From contig CANAWG010000009.1 in the NCBI GenBank assembly GCA_947365245.1, forward strand, positions 1 through 64,000: DNA of 64,000 nucleotides, given 5' to 3'. Positions 1-7,802 of this stretch are shown here, piece by piece. A program made the position numbers and the translations under genes. Positions within the stretch are counted from its first letter, which is position 1. Each line of letters starts with the position of its first letter. Source of the stretch: an uncultured Oscillibacter sp. (GTDB lineage: Bacteria; Bacillota; Clostridia; Oscillospirales; Oscillospiraceae). The notes under the pieces were generated by a model. That model worked only from the letters and a program-made list of their open reading frames with translations, ran no database searches and was not told the DNA's origin.

Positions 1-423
1 TACGGCGCCATCACCACCCCAGCGGGGCTGCCCCTCAGCCGCCGCCTGTACCAGATCAGCTGTGACGCGGAGGAGCTCATCGGCCAGCTGAAGCCGGACG
101 TGATCTCCATCGAGGAGCTGTTCTTCAACACCAACATCACCACCGGCATCGCCGTGGCCCACGGGCGGGGGGTCCTCCTCTGCGCCGCGGAGAAGTGCGG
201 AGTGCCCCTCTACGAGTACACCCCCTCCCAGGTGAAGCTGGCGGTGACGGGCTACGGCAAGGCGGAGAAGCGCCAGGTGATGGACATGACCCGGCGGCTC
301 CTGAAGCTGAAAGCCGTCCCCAGGCCGGACGACGCCGCGGACGCCCTGGCGCTGGCCCTGTGCCACGCAAGGAGTTTTACTTCACGGATCCCCCAGGCGG
401 GGGATGTGCGGGAGACCATTTGA
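1..423 (+). CDS. ruvC: RuvC Holliday-junction resolvase, C-terminal part (5' end outside window)
   Basis: The frame is open from base 1, so the gene starts upstream of the window. RuvC is the dimeric endonuclease that cuts Holliday junctions moved by RuvAB. The visible 140 residues hold the second half of the RNase-H-like fold: the acidic ISIEELFF strand, a GIAVAHGRG helix, the TPSQVKLAVTGYGKAEKRQV basic loop, and near the end DDAADALALALCH, whose Asp residues complete the metal site. The stop is 10 nt before ruvA, giving the usual ruvC-ruvA order. Identity is firm from motifs and context; the start and the first catalytic Asp cannot be seen. Confidence 0.95.
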   Translation, partial: YGAITTPAGLPLSRRLYQISCDAEELIGQLKPDVISIEELFFNTNITTGIAVAHGRGVLLCAAEKCGVPLYEYTPSQVKLAVTGYGKAEKRQVMDMTRRLLKLKAVPRPDDAADALALALCHARSFTSRIPQAGDVRETI

Positions 424-433
424 GGAGGCTGCC

Positions 434-1042
434 ATGTTCTACTATCTCGACGGCACCGTGGCGGAGCTGCTGCCGTACCTGGCGGTTATCGACTGCGGCG
501 GCGTGGGCTACGCCTGCAAGACCACCAACAACACCCTCTCCGCCCTGAAAAAGGGCCAGCGGGGCAGGGTCTACACCTATCTGAACGTGGGGGAGGGCGT
601 CTTTGATCTCTACGGCTTCGCAACGCAAAACGAGCTCAACAGCTTCAAGCTGCTGATCGGCGTCTCCGGCGTGGGGCCCAAGGCGGCCCTGGCGATCCTC
701 TCCGCGGGCACCCCGGAGACCCTGGCCATGGCCATCGTCACAGGGGACGAAAAGACGCTGACGGCGGCCCCCGGCGTGGGAAAGAAGCTGGCACAGCGCA
801 TTATATTGGAATTAAAAGACAAAATGTCGAAAGATTTTTCCTCCGGGCTGGATTTCTCCGGCGGCAAGGGTTCTCCCGCCCCGGCGATGTTTGCCAGCAA
901 GGCCACGGAGGCGGCCCAGGCCCTGGCGGTGCTGGGCTACTCCAGCCAGGAGGTCTCCGCCGCCCTGAAAGGCGTGGACGTGGAGAACCTGCCTTTGGAG
1001 GAGATCATCCGCCAGAGCCTGAAAAAGATGGTGCGGGGATAG
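434..1042 (+). CDS. ruvA: Holliday junction branch-migration protein RuvA
   Basis: RuvA forms the tetramer that holds the four-way junction and loads RuvB. At 202 residues it has normal length. The N-terminal OB-fold begins MFYYLDGTVAEL. Two helix-hairpin-helix motifs follow (GVSGVGPKAALAIL near residues 76-90 and APGVGKKLAQRII near 113-125). After a Gly/Pro/Ser-rich linker comes the C-terminal RuvB-contact domain (ALAVLGYSSQEV...). An ATG 30 nt further up is in frame, but the ATG at 434 has a GGAGG-type site at the correct distance (tgaggaggctgcc), so it was chosen. Lies between ruvC and a small membrane gene that precedes ruvB. Confidence 0.96.
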   Translation: MFYYLDGTVAELLPYLAVIDCGGVGYACKTTNNTLSALKKGQRGRVYTYLNVGEGVFDLYGFATQNELNSFKLLIGVSGVGPKAALAILSAGTPETLAMAIVTGDEKTLTAAPGVGKKLAQRIILELKDKMSKDFSSGLDFSGGKGSPAPAMFASKATEAAQALAVLGYSSQEVSAALKGVDVENLPLEEIIRQSLKKMVRG

Positions 1043-1086
1043 AGATCCGTGTATTTGACCGCCGCGGGCGGGAAGGAGGCCGGAAT

Positions 1087-1302
1087 ATGAAATTTTCCGA
1101 TCTGATCGGTCTGTGGTTTTTGGCCAGTATCTTCATGATGTGGCGGTTTTCCAAGTACACCCGCATTCTTATCAACAATAAGAGGCTGGACGCGGAGGAG
1201 CAGGAGCGGTACCGGAAAAAAGCCCAGGTATCTCTGGGGGCGGCGGGGGGCTTTCTGGCCCTGACGGCCCTCAGCATCATCCTGACGGCGATCTTTCACT
1301 GA
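1087..1302 (+). CDS. Small two-helix membrane protein between ruvA and ruvB
   Basis: A 71-residue protein I do not recognise by family. It has a hydrophobic N-terminal segment (residues about 5-20), a charged stretch with RLDAEEQERYRKKA in the middle, and a second hydrophobic segment (about 50-69), so it is probably a membrane hairpin. A good ribosome site (gggaaggaggccggaat) precedes the ATG. It sits in the ruv operon, 44 nt after ruvA and 21 nt before ruvB, and is presumably co-transcribed. No role in recombination can be inferred from sequence. Confidence 0.75.
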   Translation: MKFSDLIGLWFLASIFMMWRFSKYTRILINNKRLDAEEQERYRKKAQVSLGAAGGFLALTALSIILTAIFH

Positions 1303-1323
1303 CACGGGGGAGGCGGAGACAGC

Positions 1324-2385
1324 TTGAGCATTGACTTTGGAAACGACATCTACGAAGAGCCTATCGTGGCAAAGACGTTTCTCCAGGAGGACGTGCAGGA
1401 GGGCTCCCTCCGGCCCAAGACTCTGCGGGAGTATATCGGCCAGGAAAAGGCCAAGGAGAACCTGGCCATCTTCATCGCCGCCGCCCGGAAGCGGGAGGAG
1501 TCTCTGGACCACGTGCTGCTCCACGGTCCCCCGGGGCTGGGCAAGACCACATTGGCCGGCATCATCGCCCAGGAGATGGGGGTCAACATCCGCATCACCT
1601 CCGGCCCCGCCATCGAAAAGCCCGGGGATCTGGCGGCCCTTTTGACCAATCTCAACGAGGGGGACATCCTCTTTGTGGACGAGATCCACCGGCTGAACCG
1701 CTCCGTGGAGGAGATTCTGTACCCGGCCATGGAGGACTACGCCCTGGACATCATCGTGGGCAAGGGCCCCAGCGCCAACTCCATCCGGCTGGATCTGCCC
1801 AGGTTCACCCTCATCGGCGCCACCACACGGGCGGGACAGCTGTCCGCGCCGCTGCGGGACCGCTTTGGCGTAACGCTGCGGCTGGAGCTGTACACGGCGG
1901 AGGAGCTGGCCGAGATCGTCACCCGCAGCGCCGGCATTTTGAATGTGGAGATCGTGCCGGAGGGGGCATACGAGATCGCCCGCCGCAGCCGGGGCACCCC
2001 CCGGATCGCCAACCGGATGCTGCGCCGGGTCCGGGACTTCGCCCAGGTGAAGGCCGACGGCGTCATCGCCCGGGACGTGGCGGACCAGGCCCTGTGCGCC
2101 CTGGAGATCGACCACCTGGGCCTGGACCCCGTGGACCGGCGGATGCTGGGGGCCATCATCGACAACTACAGCGGCGGCCCGGTGGGCCTGGAGACCCTGG
2201 CCGCCACCATCGGCGAGGAGTCCGTGACGTTGGAGGATGTGTACGAGCCCTATCTCATGCAGCTGGGCTTCCTGACCCGGACTCCCCGGGGCCGGTGCGT
2301 CACCCAGAAAGCGTACCAGCATCTCCACAGACCCATCCCCGGCGGCGCCGCACCGGAAAGCCCCATGGAACAGCTGACGCTGTGA
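1324..2385 (+). CDS. ruvB: Holliday junction branch-migration helicase RuvB
   Basis: AAA+ motor that drives branch migration with RuvA. Of 353 residues, the Walker A GPPGLGKT is at 68-75, Walker B is LFVDEIHRL, sensor 1 is GATTRAG, and the C-terminal winged-helix domain ends with the typical [10 protein letters not shown] motif. The start is TTG; gggggaggcg about 10 nt upstream is the ribosome site, and no ATG lies between it and the conserved [12 protein letters not shown] motif. Third ruv gene of the operon, followed 13 nt later by an SdpI-like gene. Confidence 0.96.
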   Translation: MSIDFGNDIYEEPIVAKTFLQEDVQEGSLRPKTLREYIGQEKAKENLAIFIAAARKREESLDHVLLHGPPGLGKTTLAGIIAQEMGVNIRITSGPAIEKPGDLAALLTNLNEGDILFVDEIHRLNRSVEEILYPAMEDYALDIIVGKGPSANSIRLDLPRFTLIGATTRAGQLSAPLRDRFGVTLRLELYTAEELAEIVTRSAGILNVEIVPEGAYEIARRSRGTPRIANRMLRRVRDFAQVKADGVIARDVADQALCALEIDHLGLDPVDRRMLGAIIDNYSGGPVGLETLAATIGEESVTLEDVYEPYLMQLGFLTRTPRGRCVTQKAYQHLHRPIPGGAAPESPMEQLTL

Positions 2386-2398
2386 GGGGAGGGGAGCC

Positions 2399-2776
2399 AT
2401 GGCGAATTTCCTGTTTTGGCTGTTCACGCTGGCAACGGTACTGCTGATCCCGGGATGTATGCTGTACTTCGGCCGGCGCTTTCAAACGAGGCCGCCGGAG
2501 AGGATCAACGGCGGCTATGGCTACCGGAGCACCCGCTCCATGCAAAGCCAGGAGGCCTGGGACTTTGCCCAAGTCTACAGCGGGCGGTTCTGGTTACGGG
2601 CCGGCCGGCCCACCCTGGCGGTCTCGCTGGTCTGGATGCTTTTGCTCCTGGGGAGGGACATCGGCACGGTGGGGAGCTCTGCCGTGGTCCTGACAGGGCT
2701 CCAACTGCTCCCCCTTTTGGCGGTGATTCCCGCCACGGAGCGGGCCTTGAAGCGAAAATTCCAGGTCTCAGGATGA
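2399..2776 (+). CDS. SdpI/YhfL-like membrane protein
   Basis: A 125-residue integral membrane protein with hydrophobic segments at about 3-22, 70-85 and 93-112. The cytoplasmic stretch GYRSTRSMQSQEAWDFAQVYSGR matches the SdpI-family signature (G-Y-R-[ST]-x-R-S-M-x-x-x-E-A-W-x-x-A). In Bacillus, SdpI gives immunity to the SdpC toxin, but many homologues have no known partner, and no sdpC-like gene is near. Ribosome site ggggaggggagcc precedes the ATG; only 13 nt separate it from ruvB, so it probably ends the ruv transcript. Family call good, function unknown. Confidence 0.8.
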   Translation: MANFLFWLFTLATVLLIPGCMLYFGRRFQTRPPERINGGYGYRSTRSMQSQEAWDFAQVYSGRFWLRAGRPTLAVSLVWMLLLLGRDIGTVGSSAVVLTGLQLLPLLAVIPATERALKRKFQVSG

Positions 2777-2867
2777 AAAGGCATCCGATCTGCTCCGGAG
2801 ATGGCTGTTGATTTTCATAAATTCCCAGATTTTTTCAGAAATTTCCTTGTTTATTTTGATAATTCCC

Positions 2868-2897
2868 TTGACATTTCTATTGGAAAACAGGTATAAT
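2868..2897 (+). promoter_or_regulatory. Sigma-A-type promoter of sigH
   Basis: TTGACA (2868-2873), an 18-nt spacer and TATAAT (2892-2897) in an AT-rich stretch. The predicted transcription start (about 2904) falls on the sigH ATG at 2903, leaving no 5' leader. Confidence 0.8.
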
Positions 2898-2902
2898 GCA
2901 GT

Positions 2903-3544
2903 ATGTGCAAGTCTTGTGAGTATTCACAGTCCCCTATAGAGCAGATAGCCGATGAGGACCTGTGTGGTCTGGCAGCCTCTGGAAACCGCATCGCGGAGGA
3001 GGTTCTGGTCACCCGTTACAACCGTCTGGTCCGCACCTGCGCCCGCCCCTTTTTTCTCTTTGGCGGCGACAGCGAGGACCTGACTCAGGAGGGGATGGTG
3101 GGCCTCATCAAGGCCGTCCGGGAGTATGACGCCTCCAAAGAGGCCTCCTTTCGGACGTTCGCGGAAATCTGCATTCGCAGCCGGCTGTATTCCGTTCTCC
3201 GCGCCGCGGCGCGGGATAAGCACGCACCGCTCAATCAGTCGGTTCCTCTGGATACACCCTTCTTTGGCAGTAATTCCTACACCTCTGGTACCAATAATTT
3301 GGCGCAGCGGAACCCTGAAGACGATCTGATCGACAGGGAGCGCACGGCGGCCCTCTTATGCGGTGTCCGGAAACAGTTGTCCGAATTTGAAGCGAAGATT
3401 TTGGGGTACTATTTAGACGGTCTTTCATGCAGGGAAATTGCCAAGACGGTAGGCAAGCCCCCAAAGTCCGTGGACAACGCTGTGCAGCGCATTCGGCGCA
3501 AGGTAGCGCAGCAATTACTTTCCGGCGATATCAGCGAGAGCTGA
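2903..3544 (+). CDS. sigH: RNA polymerase sigma-H (sporulation/transition-state sigma factor)
   Basis: 213 residues with sigma-70 region 2 (EDLTQEGMVGLIKAVREYDASKEASFRTFAEICIR split across core-binding and -10 recognition) and a C-terminal region 4 helix-turn-helix (GLSCREIAKTVGKPPKSVDNAVQRIRRK). Length and motifs fit SigH, which starts the sporulation programme in Firmicutes. No other in-frame ATG, GTG or TTG occurs between the start and the conserved ADEDLCGLAASGN motif, and the consensus promoter ends six bases before this ATG, so the mRNA is predicted to be leaderless. The N-terminus MCKSCEY has a CxxC not usual in SigH. Confidence 0.88.
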   Translation: MCKSCEYSQSPIEQIADEDLCGLAASGNRIAEEVLVTRYNRLVRTCARPFFLFGGDSEDLTQEGMVGLIKAVREYDASKEASFRTFAEICIRSRLYSVLRAAARDKHAPLNQSVPLDTPFFGSNSYTSGTNNLAQRNPEDDLIDRERTAALLCGVRKQLSEFEAKILGYYLDGLSCREIAKTVGKPPKSVDNAVQRIRRKVAQQLLSGDISES

Positions 3545-3582
3545 GCGCAATATATTTTTCTTTTCAAAGAGAGGGTAAAATC

Positions 3583-3864
3583 ATGTACGAAGACAAGACT
3601 TTAGTGTGCAAAGAGTGCGGCCAGGAGTTCGTGTTCACCGCCGGTGAGCAGGAGTTCTACGCAGAGCGCGGCTTCCAGAACGAGCCCCAGCGCTGCAAGG
3701 CCTGCCGTGACGCCCGCAAGAACGCCGCCCGCGGTCCCCGTGAGTACTTCACCGCTGTGTGCGCCGCCTGCGGCGGCGAGGCCAAGGTTCCTTTCGAGCC
3801 CAGATCTGACCGCCCCGTCTACTGCAGCGAGTGCTTCGCCAAGATGCGCGAGGAGCAGAGATAA
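3583..3864 (+). CDS. Small double zinc-ribbon protein
   Basis: 93 residues with two CxxC...CxxC pairs: CKEC at about residues 9-12 with CKAC about 32-35, and CAAC about 56-59 with CSEC about 77-80. This matches the zinc-ribbon proteins (zf-trcl type) found downstream of sigma genes in Clostridia. The ATG at 3583 follows gagagggtaaaatc. Probably a zinc-binding RNA or protein adaptor; no function is established. It follows sigH by 38 nt and is closed by a strong terminator, so the two genes form one transcript. Confidence 0.8.
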   Translation: MYEDKTLVCKECGQEFVFTAGEQEFYAERGFQNEPQRCKACRDARKNAARGPREYFTAVCAACGGEAKVPFEPRSDRPVYCSECFAKMREEQR

Positions 3865-3896
3865 CAAAACTATTCGTTTTTGTCTCTTGCAGAGCG

Positions 3897-3930
3897 AAAC
3901 CGGCGTCCGTGTATCGGACGCCGGTTTTTT
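3897..3930 (+). terminator. Rho-independent terminator after the zinc-ribbon gene
   Basis: Perfect 13-bp stem (3897-3909 with 3915-3927), 5-nt loop TGTAT, followed by a T run to 3930. Confidence 0.92.
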
Positions 3931-3962
3931 ATGAAAACACCAATGTTTTCTTCGGTTTTCTA

Positions 3963-3991
3963 TTGAACTTGCGCAGATAATAGAGTATAAT
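3963..3991 (+). promoter_or_regulatory. Sigma-A-type promoter of the DUF1858 gene
   Basis: TTGAAC (3963-3968), 17-nt spacer, TATAAT (3986-3991), about 97 nt before the ATG. Confidence 0.75.
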
Positions 3992-4087
3992 ACCACACGA
4001 GCCGTTTCGCGCTGGGATGCGGCCGTCCTTTTTCCTGAAAGCGGACGGAGCTCCGGCGCGATGATTAAAATTGAAGGAGACATCTCT

Positions 4088-4297
4088 ATGGTTACCATTA
4101 CGAAAGATACCGTCATTGGCGATATTCTGGACATTGCGCCCCAGACGGCGCCCATCTTCCTGTCCATTGGCATGCACTGCCTGGGCTGCCCCTCTTCCCG
4201 CGGTGAGACGGTGGAGGAGGCCTGCATGGTCCACGGCGTGGACGTGGACAAGCTGCTGGCCCTGGTGAATGAGGAGGCCAACAAGGCCGCCCAGTAA
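4088..4297 (+). CDS. DUF1858 domain protein
   Basis: 69 residues: VTITKDTVIGDILDIAPQTAPIFLSIGMHCLGCPSS. This is the DUF1858 fold (ScdA N-terminal-like) with its conserved CxxC (HCLGC). In other bacteria the domain occurs alone or fused to hybrid-cluster or iron-sulfur repair proteins, suggesting redox or metal chemistry; a role here is inference. An upstream in-frame ATG (4061) exists, but AAGGAG at 4074-4079 lies 8 nt before 4088, so the shorter form is chosen. Single-gene unit between its own promoter and terminator. Confidence 0.85.
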   Translation: MVTITKDTVIGDILDIAPQTAPIFLSIGMHCLGCPSSRGETVEEACMVHGVDVDKLLALVNEEANKAAQ

Positions 4298-4310
4298 CGG
4301 ACACTGCAAG

Positions 4311-4339
4311 GACGCATACGGACAGCCGTATGCGTCTTT
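4311..4339 (+). terminator. Terminator after the DUF1858 gene
   Basis: Perfect 11-bp stem (4311-4321 with 4326-4336), ACAG loop, short T run. Confidence 0.8.
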
Positions 4340-4366
4340 CCGCGGGATGTTTCGAGGAGGTTTCCC

Positions 4367-5071
4367 ATGAGGCACCTGGAGCTCTCCCCCCGGCTGCGGC
4401 TGCTGGCCGGCTGGGTGCGGCCCGGCGCGCACATCGCTGATGTTGGCACAGATCACGCCTATCTGCCCGTGTGGCTGACGCTGCAGGGCCGCGTGGCCTC
4501 TGCCATTGCCAGCGACCTGCGGGAGGGCCCCCTGGCCCGGGCCCGGGAGACCGGAAAGGCTTTCGGGGCGGCTGGCATTGATTTCCGCCTGTGCGACGGC
4601 CTCTCGGGGATCCGGCCCGAGGAGGCGGACACCATCGTCATCGCCGGAATGGGCGGAGAGAACATCGCCGCCATCCTATCCGCCGCGCCCTGGACGGCGG
4701 ACGGCGCTCATACGCTGCTGCTGCAGCCCCAGACCCGGGCGGAGGATCTGCGGCGGTTCCTCTCGGAGCACGGCTGCCGGATTGTCCGGGAGGCCCTGGT
4801 CCGGGACCGGGGAATCCTGTATCCCTGCATAGAGGCCGAGGCGGGTCGGGAGGCCCTGACTCTGGGTCAGATTTACGGCGGAGCAAAGCTCCTCCATGAC
4901 CCTCTGGGAGAGCAGTACATCATCGCAAAGATCATCCGCCTGCAGAGCGCCGTGGCGGGGCTGAACCGGGCCGGTGGTCCGGAAAATCAGAAAAAAGCGG
5001 ACGGACTGCGGGAGATATTGACCGCGCTGCTGTCCATGAGAGAGGAGTGGCGCTATGCCAACTGTCCGTGA
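4367..5071 (+). CDS. trmK: TrmK-family tRNA (adenine-N1)-methyltransferase
   Basis: 234 residues. Class I SAM-binding fold with motif I ADVGTDHAYLP near residues 24-34, motif II region SDLREGPL, and IAGMGGENI near 95. The family methylates N1 of A22 in tRNA. gaggaggtttccc is the ribosome site. The last 17 nt overlap the next gene (nif3-like), the standard trmK/nif3 pair of Firmicutes. Confident in family. Confidence 0.92.
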   Translation: MRHLELSPRLRLLAGWVRPGAHIADVGTDHAYLPVWLTLQGRVASAIASDLREGPLARARETGKAFGAAGIDFRLCDGLSGIRPEEADTIVIAGMGGENIAAILSAAPWTADGAHTLLLQPQTRAEDLRRFLSEHGCRIVREALVRDRGILYPCIEAEAGREALTLGQIYGGAKLLHDPLGEQYIIAKIIRLQSAVAGLNRAGGPENQKKADGLREILTALLSMREEWRYANCP

Positions 5072-5843
5072 GGTGGAGGAGGCCCTGTTCGACTGGGCGC
5101 CCAAGGAGCTGGCCGCGGAGTGGGACAATGTGGGCCACCTGCTGGGCGGCCCTGACGACCAGGTCTCCCGGGCGCTGGTAGCGCTGGACATCACGGAGGC
5201 TGTGGCGGACGAGGCCCTGGCCCTGGGCTGTCAGCTGATCGTGTCCCACCATCCGGTGATGAACTGCAAGTGGCTGCCGGTGCAGAGCGTCCGGGAGGAC
5301 CGTCCCCAGGGACATCTGCTGCTGAAGCTCCTGCGGAATCAGATCTCCGCCGTCTGTATGCACACGAATCTGGACGCCGCCCAGGGAGGCGTCAACGACC
5401 TTTTGGCAAGAGCCCTGCATCTGGCGGACCCCGTCCCCCTCCATGAATCGGGCATCGGGCGGCACGGCCTTTTGCGGTCGCCCATGGCCCTGCCGGAGTT
5501 CGTTCGGTTTGTCTCCAAAACCCTGGGCTGCAGCGGCGTCCGCTACGCCGGGGCGGGGAGGCCCGTGTTCCATGTGGCGGTGGGCGGCGGCGCCTGCGGG
5601 GACTTTGAATCCGACGCCATTGCCGCCGGGTGCGACACCTTTGTGACCTCCGATCTCAGCTACCACCAGTTTTTGGACGCGGCGGGGAAAGGGATTACCC
5701 TCATCGACGCGGGCCACTTCCCGACAGAGGACCTGGTCTGCGGCGAGATCGTCTCGTATTTATCGGCCCGCTTTCCTCAGCTGGCCGTTACAAAATCCAC
5801 TTCCCACCGGGAAGTGATTCAGTACTATGTTGAAGGAGAGTAA
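5055..5843 (+). CDS. Nif3-like dinuclear metal centre protein
   Basis: 262 residues. NIF3/YqfO family: EWDNVGHLLG at the N-terminus, HHPV (residues about 65-68) and DAGHFPTED near the C-terminus provide metal ligands of the di-metal site. Possible GTP cyclohydrolase I type 2-like activity is suggested for some members; the cellular role is not settled. It lacks the PII-like insert of YqfO, having only about 260 residues. Start overlaps trmK; yebC follows after 6 nt. Confidence 0.9.
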   Translation: MPTVREVEEALFDWAPKELAAEWDNVGHLLGGPDDQVSRALVALDITEAVADEALALGCQLIVSHHPVMNCKWLPVQSVREDRPQGHLLLKLLRNQISAVCMHTNLDAAQGGVNDLLARALHLADPVPLHESGIGRHGLLRSPMALPEFVRFVSKTLGCSGVRYAGAGRPVFHVAVGGGACGDFESDAIAAGCDTFVTSDLSYHQFLDAAGKGITLIDAGHFPTEDLVCGEIVSYLSARFPQLAVTKSTSHREVIQYYVEGE

Positions 5844-5849
5844 TACACT

Positions 5850-6584
5850 ATGTCCGGACATTCCAAATGGCATAACATCCAGAAGACCAAGGGCGCGGCC
5901 GACGCCAAGCGCTCCGCCGCGTTCACCAAGATCGCCCGGGAGATTATCGTGGCGGTGAAGGAGGGCGGCTCCGGCGACCCCAACAACAACTCCCGCCTGG
6001 CCACCGTCATCGCCAAGGCCAAGGCCGTGAATATGCCCAACGACAACATCAAGCGCACCATCGACAAGGCCCTAGGCTCCGGCAATACCGACAACTATGA
6101 GTCCGTCACCTACGAGGGCTATGGCCCCGGCGGCGTGGCCGTCATCGTGGAGGCCCTGACCGACAACCGCCAGCGCACCGCGCCGGAGGTCCGCCACGCC
6201 TTTGACAAGTGCAACGGCAATCTGGGCGCCCAGGGCTGCGTCAGCTGGTCTTTCGACAAGAAAGGCGTTCTTGTGATCGACAACGAGGAGGGGGAGCTGG
6301 ACGAGGACACCGTCATGATGGACGCGCTGGACTCCGGCGCCGCGGACTTTGAGGCCGACGGCACCGCCCTGGAGATTACCTGCGACCCCGACGCTTTCAA
6401 CGACGTGGTGAAGGCCCTGGAGGAGAAAGGGTACACCTTTGCCAGCGCCGAGGTGGAGATGGTCCCCCAGAATTACATCCAGCTCTCCGGCGAGGGTGAT
6501 GTGAAGAACATGGAGAAGCTCATCGACATGCTGGAGGACAACGACGACGTGCAGAACGTCTGGCACAACTGGGACAACGACTGA
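5850..6584 (+). CDS. yebC: YebC/PmpR-family protein (translation/transcription factor)
   Basis: 244 residues with the family signature MSGHSKWHNIQKTKGAADAK at the N-terminus and an acidic C-terminal domain. YebC proteins have been described as DNA-binding regulators and as factors that relieve ribosome stalling at proline stretches; sequence alone does not decide. Strong ribosome site gaaggagagtaatacact. Ends the trmK-nif3-yebC unit at a terminator. Confidence 0.94.
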   Translation: MSGHSKWHNIQKTKGAADAKRSAAFTKIAREIIVAVKEGGSGDPNNNSRLATVIAKAKAVNMPNDNIKRTIDKALGSGNTDNYESVTYEGYGPGGVAVIVEALTDNRQRTAPEVRHAFDKCNGNLGAQGCVSWSFDKKGVLVIDNEEGELDEDTVMMDALDSGAADFEADGTALEITCDPDAFNDVVKALEEKGYTFASAEVEMVPQNYIQLSGEGDVKNMEKLIDMLEDNDDVQNVWHNWDND

Positions 6585-6590
6585 GAAAGC

Positions 6591-6618
6591 GGGCGGCGAA
6601 AGCCGCCCCTCTCTTTTC
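6591..6618 (+). terminator. Terminator after yebC
   Basis: GGGCGGC (6591-6597), GAAA tetraloop, GCCGCCC (6602-6608), then ctctctttt. Confidence 0.8.
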
Positions 6619-6626
6619 CATATTAT

Positions 6627-6654
6627 TATAAACAAAACCTAGTTTTTGTTTATA
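6627..6654. promoter_or_regulatory. 28-bp palindrome upstream of the XRE regulator (candidate operator)
   Basis: TATAAACAAAA (6627-6637) and its exact reverse complement (6644-6654) flank CCTAGT. AT-rich, no T run, 80 bp before a gene for an HTH protein: more like an autoregulatory operator than a terminator. Confidence 0.5.
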
Positions 6655-6735
6655 TATTGGACATAATCCGCCGCTCGACCGCTGGTCGGTTGCCTTTTTG
6701 GGCGGGGAGGGGTAGACTGAGGGCGAGGTGATTCC

Positions 6736-7755
6736 ATGACGAAAGAACAGCTTGGCGCGTTTATCGCGGACAACCGCCGGGAGCGAAGTCTGACCCAGCG
6801 GGACCTGGCGGAGAAACTCCACATCACGGACAAGGCCGTGAGCAAGTGGGAGCGGGGGTTGAGCTATCCGGACGTGACGCTGCTGGAGCCGCTGGCGGAG
6901 GTCTTCGGCCTGGGGGTGGAGGAACTGGTGGCCTGCCGCAGGGCGGAGGAGAAACGGGAGGAGGAACAGCCTGTGAAAAACATTTTGGAGATTTCCCGGG
7001 AAAACCGGCAGTCCGACCGCCGGAAAAACGTGATCCGGACGGCGCTGTCCGCGCTGGTGATGGTGGGACTCGCCCTGCTGGCGGTCTGGTATTCCGCAAC
7101 CTTTGTCCATGAGCAGCGAGAGCAGACAATCTTTCTGAAAGAGACCGTTGGCGATACGAACTACCTCTATGTGGAGGAGGAGGGACACCTCCTGCGGCTG
7201 AAATGCGGGGACAGCGTGGACTTTGACGCCATTGAACTGATTGATCCCCAATGGAGCGACGAGCGGATGTACCGGCTGGACTGCCGCTGGAACAAGAAGA
7301 CCTACCAGGGAACCGTCACCGCCTGTGAGCCTACGCATCTCTCTCCATTGGACCCGGAAGATACAATCGGCTCCGCCATTGGGCTGGACTATCCGCTCTT
7401 TGGCTGGAATGACGTCTCCTGTGAAACAGTCTACTGCCGTCAGGACCTCTATAGCCAGGAGCTCATCTACACATACGCCTTCTGGGGCGGCAGCGAGGAG
7501 AAGTGGAACGAGGAGCGGCTGTTGGAGGTGGAGGACTGCTTGGCCTACACCCAGGCGGACTGGGATAATGACAGGGAAATGGAGCTTCTGATCCGTACCC
7601 GCTGGCCGGAGAAGCCGTACGCCGTCTATGACATGGAGGATGGGGCCATGGAGACGATCTGGCTGGACTCCCTGGAGCCGGAGCTGGCGGAGCGTCTGAT
7701 GACGCCCGGGGAGCAACAGGCGGAACTTGAAAGGGAGCTGCGGAGTTCCACATAA
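6736..7755 (+). CDS. XRE-family regulator with a membrane anchor and extracytoplasmic domain
   Basis: 339 residues. N-terminal HTH_3 domain (residues 4-60; TQRDLAEKLHITDKAVSKWERGLSYPD is the classic recognition helix region), a basic linker, one transmembrane helix (about 97-117, VIRTALSALVMVGLALLAVWY), then about 220 residues predicted outside, rich in acidic and aromatic residues and with no family I recognise. The layout suggests a one-component membrane regulator that senses outside and binds DNA inside. RBS gggcgaggtgattcc. The palindrome 80 bp upstream may be its operator. Confidence 0.75.
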   Translation: MTKEQLGAFIADNRRERSLTQRDLAEKLHITDKAVSKWERGLSYPDVTLLEPLAEVFGLGVEELVACRRAEEKREEEQPVKNILEISRENRQSDRRKNVIRTALSALVMVGLALLAVWYSATFVHEQREQTIFLKETVGDTNYLYVEEEGHLLRLKCGDSVDFDAIELIDPQWSDERMYRLDCRWNKKTYQGTVTACEPTHLSPLDPEDTIGSAIGLDYPLFGWNDVSCETVYCRQDLYSQELIYTYAFWGGSEEKWNEERLLEVEDCLAYTQADWDNDREMELLIRTRWPEKPYAVYDMEDGAMETIWLDSLEPELAERLMTPGEQQAELERELRSST

Positions 7756-7762
7756 ATTGAGA

Positions 7763-7795
7763 GAGACCCACCCGCATGTTCCGCGGATGGGTCTC
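7763..7795. terminator. Bidirectional terminator between the XRE gene and rnpB
   Basis: 13-bp stem with one C-A mismatch (7763-7775 with 7783-7795), 7-nt loop. It lies just after the XRE stop (plus) and just after the 3' end of rnpB (minus). Confidence 0.65.
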
Positions 7796-7802
7796 ATATT
7801 TT

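Noticed and set aside
937-2427. 496-codon open frame antisense to ruvB
   Set aside because: Shadow of the GC-rich ruvB codons; low-complexity translation with no motif and no ribosome site.
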